Source of the DNA: Acidobacteriota bacterium
Lineage (GTDB): Bacteria; Acidobacteriota; Terriglobia; Terriglobales; Acidobacteriaceae
Reading direction: 5' to 3'
DNA length: 51,625 nt
Assembly: GCA_021799405.1 (NCBI GenBank)
Contig: JAJZAL010000011.1
Span: 1-51,625, forward strand
In this document: one piece after another, positions 30,218-39,629 of the stretch
Position numbering within the stretch: the first letter of the stretch is position 1
Layout: each line of letters starts with the position of its first letter
Notes under the pieces: model-generated
Databases searched by the model: none
What the model was told of the DNA's origin: nothing
What the model saw: only the letters and a program-made list of their open reading frames with translations
Position numbers and translations under genes: made by a program

Positions 30218-30808
30218 ATGGATTATCTCTGGAGTCCCTGGCGCTTTGCCTACGTCACTGCCGCGGAAAATGCGGTGCGTCCCGGCGTTCCCCCCAGCCT
30301 TGATGCATGGCCCGGCGATCACTGTTGCATCTTCTGCAACCTGGTGGCTTCAGTTGACTACGCCATCGCTCACGGCATGGAGCGTGACCGTGCCGAGGCC
30401 GCAGGCGGCCTGGTCTATCGCGGCGAGCATTGCTTCATCTGCCTCAACGCCTTCCCTTACACCTCCGGCCACGTGATGGTGATGCCTTATGCTCACATGG
30501 ACCGGCTTGCCGCTCTGCCAGCGCAGACGGCGCATGAGTTGATGGATCTGGCGCAACGCACCGAACAGGTTCTGGAGCGCGTCTATGCCCCGCAGGGCCT
30601 CAACTTCGGCATCAACCTTGGCAAGGCTGCTGGCGCCGGTGTCGAGAGCCATCTCCACATGCACGCCATGCCGCGCTGGACCGGCGACACCAATTTCATG
30701 ACCACCGTGGCCGAAACCCGCGTCCTGCCTGAAGATTTGCCTGCGACGTGGCGGAGGTTGCGCGAGGCATTTGCGAAGATGCAGGACGAGCGGCGCCAGC
30801 GGGGTTAG
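30218..30808 (+). CDS. HIT-family nucleotide phosphorylase/hydrolase
   Basis: 196 residues. The histidine triad is HLHMHAM (about residue 145), the catalytic centre for cleaving or phosphorolysing nucleotides such as Ap4A. CCIFC near residue 36 is a likely zinc-binding pair, as in the Ap4A phosphorylase-like branch. LWSPWRFAYV at the N-terminus is typical of this group. No Shine-Dalgarno; a -10-like TATACT close to the ATG predicts a very short leader. Its stop interlocks with that of rmuC on the other strand. Confidence 0.9.
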   Translation: MDYLWSPWRFAYVTAAENAVRPGVPPSLDAWPGDHCCIFCNLVASVDYAIAHGMERDRAEAAGGLVYRGEHCFICLNAFPYTSGHVMVMPYAHMDRLAALPAQTAHELMDLAQRTEQVLERVYAPQGLNFGINLGKAAGAGVESHLHMHAMPRWTGDTNFMTTVAETRVLPEDLPATWRRLREAFAKMQDERRQRG

Positions 30809-32229
30809 CCTGCGGCTTCAGGGGCATCTTCCGCTTCGGCGGCGAGAGCGAGGTTGGGAGATGGCGCCCAATCCTCGGCGGCTAGCTGCCGAGGCTCCGC
30901 GGCTAGCGTCTCCGTGATCTCAACCTCGTCGTTATCGTGTACCAGAGCTCCTAATTTGCGTGCATGGAAAAATGCTCCGCCGCGGCCTTCAATTGCGCCG
31001 ACAAATTTGTTGTAATGGCCAACGGCGTTACCAAGCGCGCTGCCCATCTTGTCGAAATACTCGTGCGCGTTGACGAGCTTGTTGTAGAGGTCCCGGCCCG
31101 CCTCCTGAATGGCCTTGGCGTTCTGCGTGATCTGCGACTGCTGCCAGCCGTACGCGACCGCTTTGAGCAGCGCGATGAGCGTGGTGGGCGTGGCCATCAT
31201 GACATTGCCCTGCGTGCCGAACTCGATCAGGGACGGGTCCGCTTCCAGCGCCGCGCTGAACAGGGCTTCGCTGGGTAGAAAGCAGACTACGAACTCCGGC
31301 GTGTGTTCGAACTGCTTCCAGTAAGCCTTGCTCGACAGCTCGCGAAGGTGAACCCTTACCCGTTCCGCGTGGGCTGCAAATCGCAATGCCTGCAAGGATG
31401 GCTCGGACTCATTGCCGGAGCCGAGAAAGGCATCGAGCGGTGTTTTGGCATCCACAATAATGGTGCGGCCGTTCGGCAATTGAATCGTCATATCAGGACG
31501 CAGCAGGTTGTTGTCGCCGTCGCGCGTTGAGGTCTGCTCGGCAAAAGAGCAGTACTCGACCATGCCGGCATATTCCACGCAGCGCTTGAGCTGCAACTCG
31601 CCCCAATTGCCGCGCGTCTTCGGCGCGCGCAATGCAGTGATCAGCTGCGTGGTTTCGTTCTTCAGCGATTTCAGCGATTCGGGAATTTCCCTGCCGATTC
31701 CTTCGACAAGCGTTTTGATTTCTCCATAAGCGCCGGCACGGGTCTTTTCCATCTCCCGCGTCTGCGCATCCAGTTTCGTCAATGCTTCGTTCAGTGGATT
31801 CAGCAGATTCCTGATGGCGAGTTCCTTCGCCTCAAGAGTCTGTTTGGCGTCCTGGGTCTGGCCACCCAGTTCCTGTTTCGCAAGCGCGAGGAACGACTGT
31901 GTATTGGCGCGCAATGCGTCGGCCGCAGCCCCCTTGAAAGCAGCGTCAATGTCCGCCTTCATCTGGGCGTACTTTTTCTCTTCATCTTCGAGCCGCTGCC
32001 TGACCGCCGCCAGCTCCTCGGCCTTGGGCTTCAATCCGGCAATCTCCGCGTTGGCGGCGACCAGTTGTTCGCGCAGCCCGGATTCCCGCGCTTCGGCGAT
32101 CTTGCGCTCGCTGGCCAGCGCTTCCTCCAGCTGCGTCTTGGCGGCGGCGTGGCTCTGGCGCAATCCCAGCCAAAGCCCCAGAAGAAACACGGCAACAGCC
32201 ACCAGCGCAAAAATGAGATCAGTCCCCAT
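30805..32229 (-). CDS. rmuC: DNA recombination protein RmuC
   Basis: 474 residues. An N-terminal membrane anchor ([18 protein letters not shown]) is followed by a coiled coil of about 130 residues. The conserved RmuC domain then contains [19 protein letters not shown] and [14 protein letters not shown], a PD-(D/E)xK-nuclease-like fold thought to act in limiting recombination at inverted repeats. The role is from the family. It overlaps the HIT gene end by 4 bases, tail to tail. Length is normal. Confidence 0.93.
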   Translation of the reverse strand: MGTDLIFALVAVAVFLLGLWLGLRQSHAAAKTQLEEALASERKIAEARESGLREQLVAANAEIAGLKPKAEELAAVRQRLEDEEKKYAQMKADIDAAFKGAAADALRANTQSFLALAKQELGGQTQDAKQTLEAKELAIRNLLNPLNEALTKLDAQTREMEKTRAGAYGEIKTLVEGIGREIPESLKSLKNETTQLITALRAPKTRGNWGELQLKRCVEYAGMVEYCSFAEQTSTRDGDNNLLRPDMTIQLPNGRTIIVDAKTPLDAFLGSGNESEPSLQALRFAAHAERVRVHLRELSSKAYWKQFEHTPEFVVCFLPSEALFSAALEADPSLIEFGTQGNVMMATPTTLIALLKAVAYGWQQSQITQNAKAIQEAGRDLYNKLVNAHEYFDKMGSALGNAVGHYNKFVGAIEGRGGAFFHARKLGALVHDNDEVEITETLAAEPRQLAAEDWAPSPNLALAAEAEDAPEAAG

Positions 32230-32512
32230 CCTTCAATCCCTCTTCGCCAAATATACGCCTCCAGGCTGTGCATTTTTTCCCAAAATCGGCCCGGGTCCCG
32301 TTCCCTCTCTCCGGTCCGCTATTCCTTGGCCAGTAGTACCTTTACACCTTTCTGCCCGCCCGGTAGACTTGGAGATTCGGGGCCATGCGCGGATTTTTTG
32401 GCGCGGTGGTTGTTTTTCCCAGCCGCGGGCCGGTATTGTAAGCAGGCGGGTCGGGAACGCTTTTGGACCCCGGAAAGTGACTAGAGTTTGCAAAATTCGA
32501 GGAGAAGCACGC

Positions 32513-32764
32513 ATGGGCGTTGAAGAAAAAGTCAAACAGATAATCGTCGAGCAACTGCAGGTGGACGAAGCCGAGGTAACTCCCGGCGCCAGCTTCCAGG
32601 AAGATCTGGGCGCTGATTCGCTCGATGTGGTCGAACTGGTGATGCAGTTTGAGGAAGCTTTCGATCTGGAGATTCCGGACGAGGATGCCGAGAAGATCAA
32701 GACCGTGAAGGACGCCATCGACTACATCGAGAAGAGCGAAAAGAGCGCGAAAGGAACCAAGTAG
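32513..32764 (+). CDS. acpP: Acyl carrier protein
   Basis: 83 residues. The phosphopantetheine-accepting Ser is in [10 protein letters not shown]. The acidic helix II and the C-terminal helix ([11 protein letters not shown]) are as in AcpP. A Lys-rich tail of a few residues is added. A GAGGAG Shine-Dalgarno precedes the ATG. It is followed after 3 bases by fabF, the common acpP-fabF unit that supplies the carrier and the elongating condensing enzyme. The gene is too short to appear as a long reading frame by itself because an upstream in-frame extension exists. Confidence 0.96.
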   Translation: MGVEEKVKQIIVEQLQVDEAEVTPGASFQEDLGADSLDVVELVMQFEEAFDLEIPDEDAEKIKTVKDAIDYIEKSEKSAKGTK

Positions 32765-32767
32765 CCC

Positions 32768-34015
32768 TTGACACGTCGAGTCGTCATCACCGGCCTGGGG
32801 CTGGTGTGCGGTGTGGGCAACACCGCTCCGGAGGTGTGGCGGCAGCTTGTGGCCGGCGTCAGTGGTATGGCGCCGATTCAGGGTTTTGACACCACAGGCT
32901 TTTCCGTCACCTTTGCCGCCGAGGTCAAAAACTTCGATCCGCTCAACTTTGTGGACAAGAAAGAAGCGCGCAAGATGGGGCGCTTCATCCACTTTGCCTT
33001 TGCCGCTACGCAGGAGGCCATGGCCCAGTCGGGCCTCGAGGTTACTCCTGAGATTGCGGATCGCGTCGGTGTCTTTATTGGCTCCGGCATTGGCGGGTTT
33101 GAGATCATCGAGCGCGAGCACTCCAATCTGCTGCAAGGCGGGCCCCGCAAGATTTCGCCATTCTTTATTCCGGCGGCTATTGTGAACATGGCAGCCGGTC
33201 AGTTGAGCATTCGCTATGGAGCCAAGGGGCCTATCTCCGCGACCGCGACGGCCTGCGCCACCAGCGCCAACTCTATTGGCGACTCGGTGCGCATGATCCT
33301 GCACGGCGACGCGGACGCGATGATCGCGGGCGGCGCGGAAGCGGCAGTCACGCCTCTTTCGGTGGGAGGCTTTGCCTCGATGCGAGCGCTCTCCACGCGC
33401 AATGACGATCCCACACATGCCAGCCGCCCCTTTGACAAGGATCGCGACGGCTTCGTTATCGGCGAGGGCGCCGGCATCCTCATCCTTGAGGAGCTGGAGT
33501 TTGCCCGCGCGCGCGGCGCCAAAATTCTGGCCGAGGTGATCGGCTACGGCATGAGCGCCGACGCCTATCACATGACCGGCATCGCTCCTGAAGGTCAGGG
33601 CGCCCAGCGCAGCATGCGGGCGGCTCTCAAAGACGCTGGCATCCGGCCCGAAGAGGTGGGCTACATCAACGCGCACGCCACTTCCACTCCGGCCGGCGAC
33701 GGCAATGAGTCGCGGGCTATCGAGCTTGTCTTTGGCGAGCACGCGCTCAGTCGAAAGCTCAAGATCAGCGGCACCAAGTCCATGACCGGCCACCTGCTTG
33801 GCGGCGCGGGCGGTCTGGAAGCGGGCATTACCGTGCTGGCACTGCAGCATCAGATGCTGCCGCCGACCACGAATCTCAACGAGCCCGATCCCGAATGCCG
33901 TCTGGATTACGTGCCCAACAAGGCCATTCCGCACAGCTTCGATGTAGCTTTGTCGAATTCTTTCGGATTCGGCGGCATCAACGCTACGCTGATCCTGCGC
34001 CGCTGGACTGAGTAA
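32768..34015 (+). CDS. fabF: 3-oxoacyl-ACP synthase II (KAS II)
   Basis: Condenses malonyl-ACP with acyl-ACP in fatty-acid elongation. The Cys-His-His triad is complete: TACATSANSIGD (Cys), NAHATSTPAGD (His) and KSMTGHLLGGAGG (His). The 415-residue length is normal. The start is a TTG three bases after the acpP stop, with AAAGGAA inside the acpP end serving as Shine-Dalgarno, so translation is linked to acpP. Confidence 0.97.
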   Translation: MTRRVVITGLGLVCGVGNTAPEVWRQLVAGVSGMAPIQGFDTTGFSVTFAAEVKNFDPLNFVDKKEARKMGRFIHFAFAATQEAMAQSGLEVTPEIADRVGVFIGSGIGGFEIIEREHSNLLQGGPRKISPFFIPAAIVNMAAGQLSIRYGAKGPISATATACATSANSIGDSVRMILHGDADAMIAGGAEAAVTPLSVGGFASMRALSTRNDDPTHASRPFDKDRDGFVIGEGAGILILEELEFARARGAKILAEVIGYGMSADAYHMTGIAPEGQGAQRSMRAALKDAGIRPEEVGYINAHATSTPAGDGNESRAIELVFGEHALSRKLKISGTKSMTGHLLGGAGGLEAGITVLALQHQMLPPTTNLNEPDPECRLDYVPNKAIPHSFDVALSNSFGFGGINATLILRRWTE

Positions 34016-34050
34016 AGCGGCTTTCGCCTGTCATTGAATGCATGACGACG

Positions 34051-34072
34051 CGCGCATCCGGCCCGATGCGCG
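34051..34072 (+). terminator. Hairpin after fabF
   Basis: CGCGCATC / GATGCGCG, an 8-bp stem with a 6-nt loop, 36 bases after the fabF stop. No T-run follows, so termination is only probable. The remaining space up to the sulfatase gene (to 34222) shows nothing else. Confidence 0.5.
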
Positions 34073-34222
34073 CGCATTGCATTGTTTCGGCCGCGGATTC
34101 ATTCCATGTGCCCCGGCAGTGACGGAGTCAATCCCCATCTGTGCGCGGCACGCGCAGATGATTCCCGGCGCAGTTTTCAAATGCGCCGGTTGGTCTATTG
34201 CCGCTGAGCTTTTGCATTACGT

Positions 34223-35806
34223 CTATGCGGGATAGGCAATCCATTCCTTATGCATGCGGGTTTCATACCATGGGTCGCCGGCCACCTTCAGCCATCGTCC
34301 CAGTTCCTTTTGAAGAAAGCTGAAATCAGCCGGATCGATCGACTGATGCCCCAGGTTCTTCATTTGACAGGGATCCGCCGCATTGTCGAAGAGCAGAGTC
34401 ATCCCTTTTGAGTCGACCTGATAGGTGTAGCGATCGGTGCGCACTCCTTTGCTCGTGCTCATCAAGAATGGCGCCGACCGCGGCTTGCTCGACTCTGAAG
34501 ATTCTCCCGTCAAAATCTCTTTCGAATAATCAACGCCCTGCGCGGTTGCAGGAATCTGGTCTTTGAGTCCCATCATGCCGAGGAGTGTCGGCATCACATC
34601 GACCCGGCCCAACAGCAGACTCTCCGCGCGCGGCTTGAGCCTCTTCGGATAGCGGATCATGAATGGAATCAGGAAAGCCTCGTCATAAATCACGCTTTTG
34701 CCGGTCAGCCCGTGGCTGCCCATCATTTCGCCGTGATCCGACGTGAAAACGACAATCGTGTTCTCTGCTTCGCCCGACTCATCGAGCGCCCCCAGCACGC
34801 GGCCGACCTGCTGATCGATGCTGGTGACGAGCGAAAAGTAGACCGGGCCGCATTTTTGCGGATCGAAATAGCCATCCGACACGGCCTTCGCAATCTCTAC
34901 GTTCGGGCGGTTCAGAAGCTTGCTGATGGGAACATCTGCGTAGTATTCGCGGTAGACCGATTCCTGGCAGTCCTTCAATGAGTTGTAAGGCGGATGCGGC
35001 GGATTTGGCGCCCATATCATGCTGAATGGTTTGCCGGGATCGCGCTGCCGATTCTTGTTGCGCAGGTAATCGACGAGAATGTCGGCCTCAAGTTTGGGAG
35101 TGAACCCCTTCGGGCGATAGACCTGGCCATCCTTTTTGCCGCCGACCAGCGCGGGCACGGAAGCGTATGTCCAGGGATCGAAATGCCGATCCTTGATGGT
35201 CTGAAACCAGTATTTGTTGCCGTGCCGGCCTCTACCCGGCGGAATATACGTATCAAACTGATTCGCGTAATGCCCGCCCGCAGGATTCTCTGTGCCTACA
35301 TAATTTCCCTGTGCATCGAAGAGAGGCTGATTGCGCTCCCAGTGGGTCTTGCCCACGTAGGCTGTTTCATAGCCGGCATCTGACAGCACATCGGTAAAGC
35401 AGGTGATGCTGTCATGCATCCCTTCGGGGCGGCCTGCCGCGCAATTGGTGCCCATCACGCCGTTACGGCTCGGATACATGCCGGACATCATCATGGCGCG
35501 GCTTGGACTGCAGATTGGCGAGGTGCTGGTTGTCTGCGTGAAGAGGATGCTCTCGCGGGCCAGCCTGTTCAGTTCCGGCGTATGCACGGGATCGCTGACT
35601 GTATGCAGTAGATTTCGATAACCCGGCTGGTTCCAGATTCCGAGCGCCTGGATGCGAAACTCATCAGGCATGATGAAGAGCAGGTTCGGGCGTGACGCTT
35701 GCGCGCCTTGCGCTGTGACTTGCTTTGCGGCCGCCAGTTGCTTGTCGAGAGCGCCCGCCGCCGCAATCGCCGCTGCCTGTCTAAGAAACGTGCGCCTGTT
35801 GATCAT
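34223..35806 (-). CDS. Exported formylglycine sulfatase
   Basis: 527 residues. A Tat-type signal (NRRTFLRQAAA) starts the protein. The sulfatase signature CSPSR (C99), where Cys is converted to formylglycine, is intact, with metal ligands in FIMPDEF (D48) and in FTSDHGEMMGSHG. Such enzymes remove sulfate esters from carbohydrates or choline sulfate. Export fits action on a sulfated polysaccharide. The maturation enzyme is not in the window. It stands alone, divergent from the ICMT-family gene; a link with the lyases is inference. Confidence 0.9.
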   Translation of the reverse strand: MINRRTFLRQAAAIAAAGALDKQLAAAKQVTAQGAQASRPNLLFIMPDEFRIQALGIWNQPGYRNLLHTVSDPVHTPELNRLARESILFTQTTSTSPICSPSRAMMMSGMYPSRNGVMGTNCAAGRPEGMHDSITCFTDVLSDAGYETAYVGKTHWERNQPLFDAQGNYVGTENPAGGHYANQFDTYIPPGRGRHGNKYWFQTIKDRHFDPWTYASVPALVGGKKDGQVYRPKGFTPKLEADILVDYLRNKNRQRDPGKPFSMIWAPNPPHPPYNSLKDCQESVYREYYADVPISKLLNRPNVEIAKAVSDGYFDPQKCGPVYFSLVTSIDQQVGRVLGALDESGEAENTIVVFTSDHGEMMGSHGLTGKSVIYDEAFLIPFMIRYPKRLKPRAESLLLGRVDVMPTLLGMMGLKDQIPATAQGVDYSKEILTGESSESSKPRSAPFLMSTSKGVRTDRYTYQVDSKGMTLLFDNAADPCQMKNLGHQSIDPADFSFLQKELGRWLKVAGDPWYETRMHKEWIAYPA

Positions 35807-36117
35807 TGCAAACCGCGCTTCTCCCAGGGTGGATTTTTCGAGCGTTCCAGAAGCATCTTATGAGGTTCAGGTGCAGCTGCCGAAGGGCGCAGCGCCGACA
35901 CGCTCTGGTTGTCGGGCAGTATCCCAACTTTGCATCAGAGCAGAAACTCTGACAGAGGGATGCCTCAAACCTTTCGCAGTGTAGGTGCGAAGGCAAGAGG
36001 GAGTCAAACGCGGAGCCTGCGCATGGATGGGCGCTGCGCGTGAAGCGCTGCTTATGGTGAGGATTGGCTGATTGCCCGATGGTTTAAGATGGTGGCGCTT
36101 CCTGTGGAGGCGCCGCG
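35807..36117. promoter_or_regulatory. Divergent region between sulfatase and methyltransferase (311 bp)
   Basis: No gene was recognised. A short hairpin (TCAGAG / CTCTGA) is present near 35937-35954. No palindrome like the LacI operator upstream of the lyase operon is found here, so shared control by that regulator is not supported. Promoters could not be assigned. Confidence 0.3.
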
Positions 36118-36774
36118 GTGAAAACAGGCAAAACAGCGTTGATCGGTTTCGTCTCCGCACTCTTTCAGTTCGCGCTCGCCGTGCTGGGCTGGGGCGGATT
36201 ACGAGCCTTTTTTGCGCACCGGGCCCTTATCGCTCTGGCGGTGGCAACGGCGGTTATGTGTGCGGCTGCGCCCTTCAGCGGCGGAAATATCAACCCCGGC
36301 GAGCGCGAGGATCGCGGCAATCGCTGGGTGCTCATCGCGTTCAGCGTGCTTGCCGTGCCGCTCGCTTACCTGCCGGCATATACAGACCGCATCGGCTTCT
36401 GGACCTTCGGCGGAGACACGCTGCGATGGGCGGGCGTGGCGATTTTTTGCGCCGGCGGCGCGCTGCGCATCTGGCCGGTCTTTGTGCTGCGCAACCGGTT
36501 CAGCGGCCTGGTGGCCATTCAGCCCGGGCATACGCTGGAGGCGCGTGGCGTCTATGGCGTCGTCCGCAATCCGAGCTACCTGGGGCTGCTCATCAACTCA
36601 CTCGGGTGGTCGTTCACGTTTCGCTCGGGTGTCGGGGTGCTGCTGACGGCACTGCTCGTTCCACCGCTTCTCGCCCGCATTCATTCGGAAGAGAGGCTGC
36701 TGCGGGCGCACTTCGGCGCGGAGTACGAGGCTTACTGCGCGCGGACGTGGCGGCTGATTCCGGGGATTTATTGA
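36118..36774 (+). CDS. Isoprenylcysteine-methyltransferase-like membrane protein
   Basis: 218 residues with about five transmembrane helices. The C-terminal block GVYGVVRNPSYLGLLINSLGW, EERLLRAHFGAEYEAYC is the ICMT/phospholipid-methyltransferase signature that binds S-adenosylmethionine. In bacteria such proteins methylate lipids or unknown membrane substrates. The GTG start has GGAGG 6 bases upstream. It is 41 bases before aroB and may share a transcript; the functions are unrelated. Confidence 0.85.
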   Translation: MKTGKTALIGFVSALFQFALAVLGWGGLRAFFAHRALIALAVATAVMCAAAPFSGGNINPGEREDRGNRWVLIAFSVLAVPLAYLPAYTDRIGFWTFGGDTLRWAGVAIFCAGGALRIWPVFVLRNRFSGLVAIQPGHTLEARGVYGVVRNPSYLGLLINSLGWSFTFRSGVGVLLTALLVPPLLARIHSEERLLRAHFGAEYEAYCARTWRLIPGIY

Positions 36775-36815
36775 GGCGCGGCAGTCCGAATCTCGTGCTT
36801 TAGCATAAGAGCATT

Positions 36816-37916
36816 GTGCAGATCATTCGCGTAGACACACCTTCGGCGAAGTATGACGTTTTTGCAGGCAGCGGCCTGCTGCGGACGCTGGCGCCGCGCA
36901 TTGAGCGGGCGGCGGGCCGCCTTCCCCCACGGGTCTTTGTGCTGACTTCGGCGCCGATCTGGGCGCTGTGGGGCGAGGCATTTTGCAGCTCATTTCCCGA
37001 GCCGCCGATCGCTCTTTTTCTGCCGCAGGGCGAGCGCCACAAGACCATGGCCAGCGTGGAGCGGCTGGCGCGCGAGATGCTGCGCGCCGGCGGCGACCGC
37101 GGCAGCCTGCTCATCGCCTTTGGCGGCGGCATTGTGGGCGACGTGGGCGGCTTTCTGGCGTCGATCTTCATGCGCGGCATTCCCTACGTGCAGGTGCCCA
37201 CGACACTGCTGGCGCAGGTGGACTCGAGCGTGGGCGGCAAGACCGGCGTGAATCTGCCCGAGGGCAAGAACATGGTGGGCAGCTTTCATCACCCGCGAGC
37301 GGTCTTTGCGGATATGGGCGTGCTGGGCACGCTGCCCGAGCGCGAGTTACGCGCGGGCCTGATGGAGAGCGTGAAGTCGGGCATCATTCGCGACCGGGGG
37401 CTGGTGCGATTTATGGAGGAGAACGCGGACCGCGTGCTGGGCCGCGACGCGAAGGCGCTCGAAAAGGTGATTGCGGCATCGATCCGTGTGAAGGCCGGCG
37501 TTGTGAACCGCGACGAGCGAGACACCGGGCTGAGGATGATCCTGAATCTGGGGCATACGGTGGGCCACGCGGTGGAACAGGCAACAGCCTACAAGGCATT
37601 GCTGCACGGCGAGGCGGTGGGATGGGGCATGATCGCAGCCCTCTACCTGGCGCGGCAGCGGGGCACAATCAATGGCCGGCAACTGGAACGACTGGAGAAC
37701 CTTGTTCGCATGTACGGACCCCTGCCGCCGCTGAAGCTGCGCGCCGCCAAGGTGGTGGCCGCCACGGGCGCCGACAAGAAAAATGTGGGAGGAGTGAGGC
37801 GGTTTGTGCTGCCGGTGGGGATTGGCGACGCGGGCGTGGTCGAAGACGTAACCCCGGCAGAATTGGAGGCCGCGGTGCGGTATATGCTGGCGCAAGCGGC
37901 GGAGAAACACGCGTAG
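36816..37916 (+). CDS. aroB: 3-dehydroquinate synthase
   Basis: Second step of the shikimate pathway, making 3-dehydroquinate from DAHP with NAD and a divalent metal. FGGGIVGDVGGFLAS (NAD binding), PTTLLAQVDSSVGGKTGVN (substrate) and LNLGHTVGHAVE (metal His) are all intact. Length 366 is normal. The start is GTG. No other aro genes are near. Confidence 0.97.
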   Translation: MQIIRVDTPSAKYDVFAGSGLLRTLAPRIERAAGRLPPRVFVLTSAPIWALWGEAFCSSFPEPPIALFLPQGERHKTMASVERLAREMLRAGGDRGSLLIAFGGGIVGDVGGFLASIFMRGIPYVQVPTTLLAQVDSSVGGKTGVNLPEGKNMVGSFHHPRAVFADMGVLGTLPERELRAGLMESVKSGIIRDRGLVRFMEENADRVLGRDAKALEKVIAASIRVKAGVVNRDERDTGLRMILNLGHTVGHAVEQATAYKALLHGEAVGWGMIAALYLARQRGTINGRQLERLENLVRMYGPLPPLKLRAAKVVAATGADKKNVGGVRRFVLPVGIGDAGVVEDVTPAELEAAVRYMLAQAAEKHA

Positions 37917-38171
37917 GCCGGATTTTTGGTTTTTCCACAATTTTTGGGAGCACGAGGGGCGGCGCGTCGAGATCTCACCTGGGATTGCCGCGCATATCTC
38001 TGGTTTGATTGAAGTTGAGAAGAGCGCCCGCTGCCGGCGCGGCCGGCCAACGCGGAGTACCGTTCTGTGCGTCCAATGATTATCAGACAAAGCCGTATCC
38101 GGTTAGGCACTCGGAAGCGGAGACGGAACATTCTAAACTGGAGATGCTCTCGATTGTCCGCACGCCTCTTG

Positions 38172-39491
38172 ATGCGCCGGATTTTCTTTATTGTGGTGGT
38201 GCTGGCTCTGCTTGTGCCGGCTCTGGCCAGCGGCTCGCCGGCAGCGCAGGCGAAGGCCCACAGGAAGACTCCGGCTGCGTCAACCGCGCACAGTTCCCAT
38301 CACGCAACACGTAGCGTTCACCACACGCGCACATCTGTGCGTAGCCACAAATCTCAGGCGAAGCTCTCCCGCCGGTCCGTGCGTGAGCGCAGCTCTCGTG
38401 CGGCGCTTACGCGCCGGCCGGTCACGAAGACGCATCGGCCGACACCCGAGCAGGTGGGACACGCGGCAGGCTTGAAGATCCGCCGTGAACTTCAGGCGCG
38501 TAAGGCGGTAAGCTCGCGTCGTTACGTGAGCCGGCGCAGGCGCAGTTCACACGCACCCGGGGTGCGCAGAACCGAGGTGGCGAGCAGGCCTACAACGAGT
38601 GCAAGCCGCTCCCTGCGCAGCCAGCGGACCCCCTCCAATGAAGCCGATGATGCCGGACGCGCTGGCGCACCGGCGATGAGCGCGGCCAGTACTTCGCTCA
38701 CCGATCGCGATCAACCCGATGAAGTTGGCGGCCCTGAGGCCGGCGCGGATGCCACGGGGGCTACCCCCGTCAGCGGCGAAGCCGATGCGCTGCCTCCCGC
38801 GGAACCCAGCGTTACGAGCGGGTCCGCCTTGCTACGAGCCGCGTCGCTGCACGTGGGACGGGGAGGGATGCCACCTCCGCTGCGTGGTTCCCTGGCCTCG
38901 CTGGTGCGGCAAAACCAGCGGCTGGATGCAGAGGGACTCGAGCGGATTCTGGATGAAGACGACCTGGCTAGCAGGATTGCTCATCGCCTGCTGGTGCCCG
39001 TGCCGGTTTCCGACGATCTGACCGTGAACCAGAACCTGACCCCGACACACCGCTATTGCCGGCCATGGACAGCGCAATTCCTGAGGGATTTGGCGAGCGC
39101 TCACGCGGAGCAGTTTGGCCGGCCGCTGGAGGTTACCTCAGCGGTGCGAACCGTTGAGTATCAGAAGCGGCTGATGAGAATCAATGGAAACGCTACGGCC
39201 GCCCAAGGCGAAATCGTGAGCCCGCATGAAACCGGCTCGACCATCGATATTGGCAAGAAGGGAATGGGCCGGCAGGAACTGGCGTGGATGCGGAGCGTGC
39301 TGCTGGCGCTGCAGAATGCCGGAAAGATCGATGTGGAGGAGGAGTTCCAGCAGGCATGTTTCCACGTCACGGTCTACAAGAGCTACATGCCGCGGCGAAG
39401 AGCGCCCATGAGCGCGCCGGCGGAGGGAAGCTCCCCCAGTACGATCGACTCGTCCGATACGGCGGGTGAGCTCTCTAAGGCTGGATTCTAG
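38172..39491 (+). CDS. Exported DUF5715-like protein with M15-peptidase-like C-terminus
   Basis: 439 residues. The signal segment IFFIVVVLALLVPALASG begins right after the Met at 38172. Then follow about 200 residues of Ser/Arg/His/Thr-rich low complexity, probably a basic linker that could bind DNA, lipid A or peptidoglycan. The folded C-terminal ~200 residues contain TSAVRTVEYQKRL, SPHETGSTIDIG and ACFHVTV. The HxxGxxxDI and final His pattern resembles the zinc ligands of M15 D-Ala-D-Ala peptidases, a resemblance I infer by eye. DUF5715 is an acidobacterial family of unknown role. A cell-wall function is plausible. Confidence 0.7.
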   Translation: MRRIFFIVVVLALLVPALASGSPAAQAKAHRKTPAASTAHSSHHATRSVHHTRTSVRSHKSQAKLSRRSVRERSSRAALTRRPVTKTHRPTPEQVGHAAGLKIRRELQARKAVSSRRYVSRRRRSSHAPGVRRTEVASRPTTSASRSLRSQRTPSNEADDAGRAGAPAMSAASTSLTDRDQPDEVGGPEAGADATGATPVSGEADALPPAEPSVTSGSALLRAASLHVGRGGMPPPLRGSLASLVRQNQRLDAEGLERILDEDDLASRIAHRLLVPVPVSDDLTVNQNLTPTHRYCRPWTAQFLRDLASAHAEQFGRPLEVTSAVRTVEYQKRLMRINGNATAAQGEIVSPHETGSTIDIGKKGMGRQELAWMRSVLLALQNAGKIDVEEEFQQACFHVTVYKSYMPRRRAPMSAPAEGSSPSTIDSSDTAGELSKAGF

Positions 39492-39496
39492 AATCC
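39483..39496. repeat. Perfect palindrome over a stop codon
   Basis: GGATTCTAGAATCC is a 14-bp perfect palindrome that includes the TAG stop of the DUF5715-like gene. With no loop it is a poor hairpin; it might bind a dimeric protein. The YIP1-family gene begins 134 bases later. Confidence 0.5.
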
Positions 39497-39629
39497 CCTC
39501 GGTGGTTGAGCTGTCCCGGCCACATGTTTGCCCAACCGAAAAATTGAACCAAAATTGATTGCGTCTTTCGCGCGGAACAAGGGTACAATCGCGGGCAAAG
39601 CCAAAAATTGCTTTGCGAAAGGCGGAATC

